A stretch of 64,000 nt of DNA from JAQVCM01 sp040403095 (GTDB lineage Bacteria; Bacteroidota; Bacteroidia; Flavobacteriales_D; Crocinitomicaceae), in assembly GCA_040403095.1 (NCBI GenBank), contig JBBALI010000002.1, positions 62,001 through 126,000 of the forward strand, given 5' to 3'. Below the pieces are notes generated by a model. It saw only the letters and a list, made by a program, of their open reading frames with translations, was not told where the DNA came from and ran no database searches. Positions 1 to 7,440 of this stretch are shown piece by piece (the stretch's first letter is position 1; the number at the start of each line of letters is the position of its first letter). Made by a program: the position numbers and the translations under genes.

Positions 1-966
1 GTTAAAAAAGAAATTTTGACACTTAAAAAAGTGAGAAATCAATTTATTGAAGTGACTGTCTATTATGAGTTTTTCAATCCAAATGAGGATAAAAAAATCA
101 CCGTAGGTTTTGAGGCTTTTTCTCCCAGCGGTGATGTAGATGGAACGCCTAAAAATGGACACCACCCATACATGCGAGATTTTACAGTTGAACAAAATAA
201 CAGAATTTTAAATTACAATGTTGCTTATGTTTCTGATTCACTTTATGCCGAAAATGGAAAAATAAAGTCGTTGGGTTTTCCAAAAATTGATGATAACACC
301 AATTTAAATGATGTTGATTTTTATTATGTATACTATTTTGATGTCACCTTTAAAAAAGGCATCAATATTATAAAGCATACTTATAATTACGACCTATCGG
401 GTTCAATTGAATATAATTATGAATTTGAATATGTGTTAACAGCGGCTAATCGCTGGGCAAATAAACAAATAGACGACTTTACTTTGATTATTGACTTAGG
501 TGAATTTGAAACCTTTTCTATTGATAAATCATTTTTCAAAAACGCAAATGAGTGGATAGTGAATGGAATAGGAAAAATCGAAGAAATCAAAGGAACACCC
601 AATTCATTTATTGAAAATGATGCTGTTAAATTCCATTTGCAAAAAGGGAATTTAGTTTTTCAAAAAACCAATTTTAGAATTAATGGAGACCTATTTCTTT
701 ACGCTCAAAATTATCTTGGAATTCAAAACTTAGATTATATACCATTTTCCTACTATCAAGTTGATAAAATAAATGAACCTCAAAACGAATTACAGAGAAA
801 GGTTTTGAAAAATTTACCATTTGCGAGACGGGGTTATGTTTTTCAAAATCAAGACTTGAATGACTTTTATAGAAAATTAGATTGGTATATCCCAAATCCA
901 AACTATGAACCAAAAGTAGAAATTCTCACAGAAAATGAGAGGGAATGGGTAGAGAAATGGAAATAA
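1..966 (+). CDS. YARHG-domain protein, 5' end outside window
   Basis: The reading frame is open from the first base, so the N-terminus lies upstream of the window; the TTG at 16 is not convincing as a start. The visible 321 residues are a beta-rich, aromatic-rich region followed near the C-terminus by a YARHG-like motif (FARRGYVFQNQDL, then a Trp-Tyr-x-Pro-Asn-Pro block). YARHG domains are thought to be extracellular and are common in Bacteroidota and Firmicutes. No enzymatic motif was seen and the function is unknown. The next gene downstream on the same strand is a decayed lipoprotein frame 20 bases away. Confidence 0.7.
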   Translation, partial: VKKEILTLKKVRNQFIEVTVYYEFFNPNEDKKITVGFEAFSPSGDVDGTPKNGHHPYMRDFTVEQNNRILNYNVAYVSDSLYAENGKIKSLGFPKIDDNTNLNDVDFYYVYYFDVTFKKGINIIKHTYNYDLSGSIEYNYEFEYVLTAANRWANKQIDDFTLIIDLGEFETFSIDKSFFKNANEWIVNGIGKIEEIKGTPNSFIENDAVKFHLQKGNLVFQKTNFRINGDLFLYAQNYLGIQNLDYIPFSYYQVDKINEPQNELQRKVLKNLPFARRGYVFQNQDLNDFYRKLDWYIPNPNYEPKVEILTENEREWVEKWK

Positions 967-986
967 GTTAGCTATAAACGAGTTAA

Positions 987-1295
987 ATGATAAAGTATAG
1001 TTTAATATTTCTAATATTCTTCACTTTTTGTTCTTGTGGAAATTGAACAGATAAAATGAAATTTGACATTGAAAAATGGAATGATGACGCGGATTGTGGA
1101 TCCTTTCTATATAGAAACGCGATGATTGACGATTTACTTAATAATTATCATTTGAAAGGTAAAACAGTTGAAGAAATAACTCAAATCTTCCACTAATTTG
1201 ATTCAACCGACAATGTAATTACCTTTGAAGTTTATCAGGAATGGGAAGGATTAGATCCATCATACACGAAATTTAAAAAGCACCATCAAAATTAG
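987..1295 (+). pseudogene. Decayed small lipoprotein gene with two in-frame stops
   Basis: An ATG at 987 opens a lipoprotein-type signal peptide (hydrophobic stretch ending FCSCGN). A TGA at 1044-1046 interrupts it. The same frame continues with sensible protein (MKFDIEKWNDDADCGSF and onward) to a TAA at 1194-1196, and then with another sensible stretch (FEVYQEWEGLDPSYTKF) to the final TAG at 1293-1295. The three pieces share one frame, so two nonsense changes rather than frameshifts explain the breaks. The middle piece resembles small Bacteroidota lipoproteins that I know only as hypothetical proteins. Confidence 0.6.
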
Positions 1296-1417
1296 ACGAT
1301 CAAATCAATTACTGAAAAATGAAACTAGTATTGCGAAGTCTGACAATAATAATTTTGTGTTTATCTAGTTTATTTTTTTTCAGTTAAATTTTGGCATTAA
1401 ACACTAAATGAAACCTC

Positions 1418-2080
1418 TTGAAAACAACAGTTCGCGGACATAGAAGAATTTGGAGAAAAATTGATACATGGATTCAAGACAATCAAATTCTTGACAAAGA
1501 ATCGCTCCTTAAGTGGGAAAGAAGCAATGTGAAATTTAGAATTTTTCCATGGAATGGTTTTACAAGAATTAAGAAAAAAAGTATTCTTCCGGAACCGAAG
1601 ACAATTACTAAAAATAAGATTCTAAATGGGTTATTTGAAATTTATGATAGTTGGAAAGTTGAACTTGATAAATTAGATGAACCATATTATTTAAAAATAT
1701 GGCTTTATCAAGAAAGGTTTTCTAATTCTCAAGTTGTCTGTGCGCTAAGAAATAAAATAAACTTTTACGACTACACTTTCTCAAAACCTGATTTTAACAA
1801 AGACATTGAGCCAGTAAAATTTGGGAATAACAAAAAAATTGATGATTATCATTGGGAATTAAGACTTGATGAAGAATTATTTGATAATACTTTTTTAGGT
1901 GAAGAGTCAGAATATGAAAATAAAAAGGCATATTTAGAGTCAAAAAAAGGCTTTGAAAATATGCTACTTAAAAAGCATCGAAAATATAAACCGGAAAATC
2001 CGACAGAACACTTTTTTGAAATATATGCATTTGAAAAAGGAAAATTATGGGTTGGAGAAAAAAAGAAAAACGCACAATAA
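1418..2080 (+). CDS. Hypothetical protein, probably 5'-frameshifted
   Basis: A 220-residue charged, aromatic-rich soluble protein with no signal peptide or membrane segment. I do not recognise a named domain. The only start in this frame is a TTG at 1418. An ATG at 1408, one base out of phase, gives a better N-terminus (MKPLENNSSR) but stops at 1441-1443. A single-base insertion between about 1422 and 1440 would join the two frames directly before GHRRIWRKIDTW. It may therefore be a recent pseudogene or carry a sequencing error. It lies between two other damaged frames. Confidence 0.5.
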   Translation: MKTTVRGHRRIWRKIDTWIQDNQILDKESLLKWERSNVKFRIFPWNGFTRIKKKSILPEPKTITKNKILNGLFEIYDSWKVELDKLDEPYYLKIWLYQERFSNSQVVCALRNKINFYDYTFSKPDFNKDIEPVKFGNNKKIDDYHWELRLDEELFDNTFLGEESEYENKKAYLESKKGFENMLLKKHRKYKPENPTEHFFEIYAFEKGKLWVGEKKKNAQ

Positions 2081-2109
2081 CTGGGCACAGTGGCTAAAGG
2101 TCAAAGGTT

Positions 2110-2314
2110 ATGATTGATAAACTCGAAAAATAATATTCATCACCTTAGTTGGTCTTTTGATGATGTCATTTCATTTCTGATTATTTATTTGAACAAAAAA
2201 AGGTTTTTCAAGAGATACTTTGCACTAGAAAATATTAAGTTGAAAATTCTAAAAGAAACTATGAAACTTTACAACCAATTGATCGAACTTGGTTTTTATA
2301 CTGAGAATAAATAA
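2110..2314 (+). pseudogene. Small frameshifted hypothetical gene fragment
   Basis: An ATG at 2110 gives MIDKLEK and then stops. The +1 frame reads on from the same spot as NIHHLSWSFDDVISFLIIYL and ends at 2314, giving about 66 residues in all. Removing one base in the A/T run near 2130 would restore a single small protein. It has no recognisable domain. The arrangement matches the frame break in the gene before it. Confidence 0.35.
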
Positions 2315-2466
2315 TACTTAATTAATTGCTGAATATAGCAAAGCGAATGCTTCATTCTTAAATCTTGCTTTGATAAATCAGAGAATCGGAATTTGTAACG
2401 TTTACTTCTGTGAAGCGTTTTTTCTGAGGATTTTGGTCAGGTTCCAATCCATTAATCGGTAGTAGT

Positions 2467-2970
2467 ATGCATATGAAAAACATCTTCAAATTATTGATTT
2501 TATTCACTTTGTCAATTCCTAAAGTTGGTTTAACGCAATGTGACACAAATTACTTAAGTCTCGATTTTATGGAGTTGTATATAGAAGATCCTACTGAACA
2601 TCTCATTGAACTAAAATTAGTAAATGATTCAGACACCTTGAAATTTGGCGGTATCTCAGATTGTAAAATGGTTGGTATCAATCGCAAAAAGGAATGTCGC
2701 TTGATATTGACAACCAATAAATCGGAAATTACCTTGGAAAACATCAATGAATATTTAAGTTTTGTCGAATCAAAATTTAAAATTTCTATTATTATGCCAA
2801 AGAATCATTCAGTTTGTGTGGAAGCGTTATACCTTCAACCTGGTGGTTCAATTTTAGTGCACTCCCAAACAATGGCAACTTCACATTTAATAGATTGTAT
2901 CATTGTGCAAGCTGGTCCAACTGGATATGCAAGTTTTGAAAAATTTGAACATCAATTCCGTCTTGAATAA
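2467..2970 (+). CDS. Secreted hypothetical protein
   Basis: A 167-residue protein with a clear Sec signal peptide (MKNIFKLLILFTLSIPKVGLTQ) before a mature domain with several cysteines. Translation could start at 2467 or, more typically for a signal peptide, at the second ATG at 2473. The mature part is predicted to be a small beta-rich periplasmic or surface domain. I recognise no family. It is flanked by non-coding DNA on both sides, so it is probably monocistronic. Confidence 0.65.
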   Translation: MHMKNIFKLLILFTLSIPKVGLTQCDTNYLSLDFMELYIEDPTEHLIELKLVNDSDTLKFGGISDCKMVGINRKKECRLILTTNKSEITLENINEYLSFVESKFKISIIMPKNHSVCVEALYLQPGGSILVHSQTMATSHLIDCIIVQAGPTGYASFEKFEHQFRLE

Positions 2971-3155
2971 ATTGCTTGGATTTGCAGTTTTTTTTGAAAA
3001 AAGAATGATTTGCAGTTGAATGTTTTATCGTTTTAGATTTTCTGAAAAAATGGTATATTTGAGAAAAGAGACTCATTTTAATAAGATATGTACTATTAAA
3101 TTTGAGGTTTTGTGTCTAACGAAATGGTCCAAATAAATAATTTAGCTTCAATATT

Positions 3156-3776
3156 ATGATTCGACAGCAAACGGAAGATATTATCAAATTTTTAAAAGAC
3201 AATATTGAGCCATTGGAGAACAATGCTTATGGAATTGGTTATAGAGCATCTGTTTATTTAACGGACGGAACATTTTTACCTTGTGTAATTTTCCGAAACC
3301 CTAAGACAGTCGTAAATCTAGCAATCAGACGCTTCAAGGAAGAACAAATTAAAAGAGGGTTTTTTAATCGTTCTTCGGGAGTTAATTATTACAACATCGT
3401 GAAAAATTTTGTCACAAAAGGGAACTGCATAGATCAATATGATATTGATAGAGTAGAAAAAAGCAAGTTTGTCTTTCCTTTAAGCATACAAAGACAAATT
3501 CACGGAGAGACAACAATGGGCTGGACAGGATTTGCAGCTAAAATGAAAGACGGAAAATATGTTGGTTTTGGGACAACATTTCTTTGGGAGTTTTTTCAAA
3601 TGCCTGAAGGCTATTCAGTCGATGATATTGAAGAAATTATTAATCATAGCTATGTTCTAAAAAATGGCGAATTGCGTTCGCATCGGGAAGGTCAGTTAAC
3701 AAGACCTGAAGAATATAAGGAAGCAGTAGTTTATCGAGAAAGACCTTTTTTTGAATGTTATTTAGACAACTTATAG
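3156..3776 (+). CDS. Hypothetical cytoplasmic protein
   Basis: A 206-residue soluble protein with an ATG start and no signal peptide. It opens with an amphipathic helix (MIRQQTEDIIKFLKDNIEPL) followed by a mixed alpha/beta region rich in aromatics and Gly. I do not recognise the family. Size, composition and isolated position among accessory genes are compatible with an immunity or accessory protein, but nothing proves it. Confidence 0.65.
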   Translation: MIRQQTEDIIKFLKDNIEPLENNAYGIGYRASVYLTDGTFLPCVIFRNPKTVVNLAIRRFKEEQIKRGFFNRSSGVNYYNIVKNFVTKGNCIDQYDIDRVEKSKFVFPLSIQRQIHGETTMGWTGFAAKMKDGKYVGFGTTFLWEFFQMPEGYSVDDIEEIINHSYVLKNGELRSHREGQLTRPEEYKEAVVYRERPFFECYLDNL

Positions 3777-3862
3777 AACATAAATGACATAAAACAAAAG
3801 AAGTTTTGGTGCTTACAAGCCCTTGCCAAAAAAGCTGACAAAAACGCATTAAATATGAATTT

Positions 3863-4366
3863 ATGGAAACGAAAATTAAAGTAACAACAATCTACAAATG
3901 TTCTTTAGAACGGGCTTTTAAAACGCCTTTGCTTTGCGATGTTTCAAAAATTCATACTGGTTTTGGTTTCATGCCAAAAGTGACGCATTGCACCAATGAT
4001 GAAAATTGGGGAAAAGTGGGTTCGAGTAAAAAAGTATATGCTGCAAAGTCTTTGACGCAAAAAGGCGGCTTTATTTCTAGCGATAGCATAAAAGAACGAA
4101 TTGAAAATAAATATTGGAAATTTGAAGTGAGTGACTTTCAATCTTGGATGTTGGGATTCACGAAGTTTGTGGGCGAATGGCAAACAACTGAGATAGAAAA
4201 AAACACCATCAAAATAGATTACACTTACACACTACATTCAGCAATTATAATTTTATATCCATTCAATTGGCTTTTTGGAAAAATATTTTGGAAAGTATAT
4301 ATGACACGGGTGTTGAATATTGTAAAACAATTGGCTTATGATAAAGAGCCATATAAGTATGATTAA
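3863..4366 (+). CDS. SRPBCC (START-like) family protein
   Basis: A 167-residue protein that fits the SRPBCC/polyketide-cyclase fold. It has an N-terminal strand with a helix (VTTIYKCSLERAFKTPLLCD), a central Trp-Gly segment, a YWKFEVSDF strand and a long C-terminal helix. These proteins bind hydrophobic ligands in a helix-grip cavity, and the ligand here cannot be read from sequence. It starts 86 bases after the preceding gene and has no signal peptide. Family assignment rests on pattern only. Confidence 0.65.
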   Translation: METKIKVTTIYKCSLERAFKTPLLCDVSKIHTGFGFMPKVTHCTNDENWGKVGSSKKVYAAKSLTQKGGFISSDSIKERIENKYWKFEVSDFQSWMLGFTKFVGEWQTTEIEKNTIKIDYTYTLHSAIIILYPFNWLFGKIFWKVYMTRVLNIVKQLAYDKEPYKYD

Positions 4367-4484
4367 AAACCAGGCAGCAAAAGTTTTCACAATTAACACA
4401 AAACTCCGAATTGCCCCAAATTCAGCCAAACACGATTTTGTGTATTTTAATTAATGGAACTTTCTAAAAACGAAATCGATTGAA

Positions 4485-4520
4485 GTCTATTGTCTAATAT
4501 CTTTACACTTTCAGTCTAAA
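4485..4520 (+). repeat. Degenerate GTCTNNN heptad array, copy 1
   Basis: Reads GTCTATT, GTCTAAT, ATCTTTA, CACTTTC, one extra A, GTCTAAA. The order of units, the extra A and the preceding CGATTGAA match the copy at 12927-12976, so the two are homologous elements and not chance matches. Confidence 0.6.
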
Positions 4521-4563
4521 AAAGAGGTCTCATATAAGCAGCTCTGTGAGAACTTTTGTTTCA

Positions 4564-4592
4564 TTCAGAACAAAAAAAAGGCATTTCAGAAC
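4564..4592 (+). promoter_or_regulatory. Candidate LytTR operator A (TTCAGAAC direct repeats)
   Basis: TTCAGAAC occurs at 4564-4571 and 4585-4592, exactly 21 bases start to start, or two helical turns. An A-tract follows the first unit. The same pair with the same spacing lies at 7352-7380. LytTR regulators are known to bind paired direct repeats of about 9 bp with this periodicity. The site is 139 bases upstream of the kinase gene, which suggests autoregulation. Confidence 0.5.
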
Positions 4593-4730
4593 ATTTTATG
4601 AAATGGTGCACATTAAATTTGCATAATTTGTTTCTTTTGAAAAGATTGAGCGTTTGTTTGCCATTTTATTTCAGAGAAAAACTTTATATTTATTTCTGCT
4701 TTTATTAAAAAATTCTCAATAAAAAGGTAA

Positions 4731-6626
4731 ATGAAAAAATTCATACTACTGTTTTGTATTACAACTTGTTTTCAAATTCAAATCCTTGGTTCGATAGGAT
4801 ATATTAAAATTGAGAAAGCCATTTTGAATGGTAATTTTAAGTCAGCTAAATTATATACGCAATCCGCGAAAAAATCAATTTATTTAGGAAGTTTAAAAAG
4901 GATAATCGATAGAAATGCATCTTACCAAGACTATTTGTTATTTACTCTGAATTCAGATATTTATGGAGAAATCGAGTTCAAAAAATTAAATGATTTGCTA
5001 ACAAGGGAAATAATTCCTCCTAGTTCCAATCAAAAGGTTGATTTAAATTATGTTAAACTCAAAAATGAGCAGATAACATTCATTAGAAATGAGTTGAGTT
5101 TAGAAATTGCCAACAAAGAGAGCGAAAATTTGAAGCAATATTTAAAAGGAATTGAAAACAAGTTTTCTACCAATTATAAAAAAACACTTTTGTATGCCAA
5201 TATCCATGACATTGTGATGTTATCGATTCAACAGAAAACGAAGGAGGGAATATTGATGAGCAAGCATAATATGCGCGAGGCTCGCAAATTGAAAGACACT
5301 AATTTAATTTTGTTGTCAAAGTTTTATTATGCTGATTTTTTGATAAAGACTGGAGATTTGGACGGTTACATTAATCTCTGTAAGGAAAGTTTAACAATTG
5401 AAAATCAATTAAGAGAAAAATCTTCCTTGTATGAATCGACCATTGAACATTTATTAGACGCGTATATTTACAAAGGAGATTTTGATGAAACGTTTATTGA
5501 GAAATTACTATTTAGCTTGTATGAAACGCCGAAAAGCAAATACAATAGCTATAGTTTTTATATAAAATATTTAGGCGAATTGGCTGATTCACCTGTCAGT
5601 CAGCAAAGAATATTCAAGTTATTTAATGTTACTAGTTTAATTGGTTTTTGTGAACTTGCTGCTAAAACAACTGACGGAAAACTCAATCCAATGTTTAGAT
5701 ATCACCTTTACAATGAATGTGGAATCAGTTTATTTAAAAATAAGAAATACAAAGAGGCATTTGAATTTAAAACATCTGCTTTGATATTAATTCGGAAGAT
5801 TTATTCGGAAGATTTAGCAAAAAGCATCGCAGATTTTAATACGATTGAAATTCAAAAATCTAATGAACTTGCGATTCAAAAAGAGAAGGAAAAAAGCAAA
5901 TGGTATGTTCTTATTTCCTCCATTGTTGGTTTTTTCTTGTTAGTCACTTTAATTTTGATCGCACGAATTTTAAAGAATTCCAAGATCCTCAAGGTAAGAA
6001 ATGCGGAAAAGGAGATGTTGTTAAAAGAAATTCATCACAGGGTAAAAAACAATTTTCAAACGATTGCAAGTTTAATTGAATTGCAATCCAAGGACATAGA
6101 AGATGAAAAAGCATTGGGACGTTTGAATGAAGGCCAAAGTAGAATAAAATCCATGTCTTTGATTCATCAAAAGTTATATCAGAATGAAGACATTTCAACC
6201 GTTAACTTTCAAGAATATTCGGAGCAATTGCTGAAAGAAATTGTGTTTATGTATGGTTTTCATCTAGCTAAAATTCAGGTACAGGTCAACCAAATTCAAT
6301 TGGACATTGATACTGCCATTCCACTTGGGTTAATTATCAATGAACTGTGCACAAATAGTTGTAAATATGCATTTTCTGTCGAAAAAGTGAATGAAATTTT
6401 TATTGAAATAAAACCCTTTGACAAGGACAAATTTGTTTTAATTTACAAAGACAATGGCCAAGGATTGCCTGAAAATTCGGATTTAAAGAAAATCAAAAGT
6501 TTAGGATTAAGATTAATTCAAAGGCTAACGAAACAATTGCATGGTTCATTTAATTACAGAAAAGAGGAACTAGCTATTTTTGAAATTACTTTCAAAGATT
6601 CCAGCAAACGTAAAGAAATTGATTAA
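4731..6626 (+). CDS. Sensor histidine kinase, HisKA_2 type, with TPR-like sensor
   Basis: A 631-residue membrane kinase. It has a signal peptide (residues 1-21), an extracytoplasmic helical TPR-like region to about residue 385, and one transmembrane segment at about 390-412. A cytoplasmic HisKA_2 domain follows with the HHRVKNN H-box (His435-His436), then a HATPase domain with the N-box LIINELCTNSCKYAF and a DNGQGLP G-box. Bacteroidota kinases of this shape usually signal to LytTR regulators, and a LytTR gene follows after only 10 bases. The upstream TTCAGAAC pair suggests feedback control. The stimulus cannot be inferred. Confidence 0.9.
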   Translation: MKKFILLFCITTCFQIQILGSIGYIKIEKAILNGNFKSAKLYTQSAKKSIYLGSLKRIIDRNASYQDYLLFTLNSDIYGEIEFKKLNDLLTREIIPPSSNQKVDLNYVKLKNEQITFIRNELSLEIANKESENLKQYLKGIENKFSTNYKKTLLYANIHDIVMLSIQQKTKEGILMSKHNMREARKLKDTNLILLSKFYYADFLIKTGDLDGYINLCKESLTIENQLREKSSLYESTIEHLLDAYIYKGDFDETFIEKLLFSLYETPKSKYNSYSFYIKYLGELADSPVSQQRIFKLFNVTSLIGFCELAAKTTDGKLNPMFRYHLYNECGISLFKNKKYKEAFEFKTSALILIRKIYSEDLAKSIADFNTIEIQKSNELAIQKEKEKSKWYVLISSIVGFFLLVTLILIARILKNSKILKVRNAEKEMLLKEIHHRVKNNFQTIASLIELQSKDIEDEKALGRLNEGQSRIKSMSLIHQKLYQNEDISTVNFQEYSEQLLKEIVFMYGFHLAKIQVQVNQIQLDIDTAIPLGLIINELCTNSCKYAFSVEKVNEIFIEIKPFDKDKFVLIYKDNGQGLPENSDLKKIKSLGLRLIQRLTKQLHGSFNYRKEELAIFEITFKDSSKRKEID

Positions 6627-6636
6627 AAATACTACT

Positions 6637-7341
6637 ATGTCTAAATTGAGAATTGCGGTTGTTGAAGATGAAATTATCATTGCTGACAACATTTGTTTGA
6701 CACTTGAAGATTTGGGATATGAAGTGCTGGAGCCAGCAATTTCCTATTCCGAAGCGCTGGAATTGATTCAAAACAGACGACCAGATTTGGTATTGTTGGA
6801 TATTCAGCTTTCAGGTAAAAAAGACGGAATTGATTTGGCAATAAAATTGAAAGAAGAATTTAACATCCCATTCATTTTTTTAACTTCTTTTGCAGATCCT
6901 TTAACCTTGGAAAGAGCTAAGAAAGCAAATCCAAATGCATATTTATTAAAGCCTTTTAATAAAGAGGAATTGTTTACTTCCATAGAAGTTGCGATTTACA
7001 ATGACCAAGAAGAAAAGAAGAAATCGAGAAAAGATGTCCTTTTTGTGAAGCAAAAGCATCTTTTTATCAAATTACAAATGGAAGACATTTTGTTTTTCAA
7101 AAGTGACCATGTGTATGTCGAAATTCATACAATTGACGGGGAAAGATACGTTGTGCGAGGTTCATTAAATGACTATGAAGAGCAACTAAATCAACATTTT
7201 GTGCGTGTTCATCGCAGTTACATTATTAATAAATTGCAAATAAAATCTTTTGATCTTAAGCATGTTAATTTAATGGAAGCATCCATACCAATAAGCAAAA
7301 ATTACATAGAAAATCTTCAAAAAAGTTTGATGGATCAGTGA
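6637..7341 (+). CDS. LytTR-family response regulator
   Basis: A 234-residue protein. An N-terminal receiver domain carries the acidic pair Glu10-Asp11, phospho-acceptor Asp55 (LVLLDIQLSG) and the conserved Lys in YLLKPF. A C-terminal LytTR DNA-binding domain covers about residues 132-234 and contains FFKSDHVYVEIHT and VRVHRSYIINK. The start is taken at ATG 6637, because an upstream extension in the same frame overlaps the kinase gene and adds non-homologous residues. It is transcribed with the kinase. Its likely targets are the paired TTCAGAAC sites before its own operon and before the next gene. Confidence 0.92.
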   Translation: MSKLRIAVVEDEIIIADNICLTLEDLGYEVLEPAISYSEALELIQNRRPDLVLLDIQLSGKKDGIDLAIKLKEEFNIPFIFLTSFADPLTLERAKKANPNAYLLKPFNKEELFTSIEVAIYNDQEEKKKSRKDVLFVKQKHLFIKLQMEDILFFKSDHVYVEIHTIDGERYVVRGSLNDYEEQLNQHFVRVHRSYIINKLQIKSFDLKHVNLMEASIPISKNYIENLQKSLMDQ

Positions 7342-7351
7342 TTTTAACTTG

Positions 7352-7380
7352 TTCAGAACAAAAAAACGATTATTCAGAAC
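7352..7380 (+). promoter_or_regulatory. Candidate LytTR operator B (TTCAGAAC direct repeats)
   Basis: TTCAGAAC occurs at 7352-7359 and 7373-7380, again 21 bases start to start with an A-tract after the first unit. A near-consensus -7 element TATCTTTC lies at 7407-7414, which puts the repeats just upstream of the expected -33 region. That is a position suited to activation. The downstream gene starts at 7441. Confidence 0.5.
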
Positions 7381-7440
7381 AATTTTTAGAAAATCGAAAG
7401 GAGTTATATCTTTCTTTGAAACGACTTAAAAAGATAGATT

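Larger units (their letters stand above)
4367..4730. other. Intergenic region with heptad repeat and candidate operator
   Basis: A 364-base gap before the sensor kinase. It contains a degenerate GTCTNNN heptad element (4485-4520) and a pair of TTCAGAAC direct repeats 21 bases apart (4564-4592). A TATATTTA sequence near 4686 could serve as a -7 element for the kinase gene. No coding potential was seen. Confidence 0.6.

Noticed and set aside
966..3156. Possible integron cassette array, because small genes lie in one direction with short gaps
   Set aside because: No attC-like inverted core sites or integrase were seen, and the gaps share no repeat.
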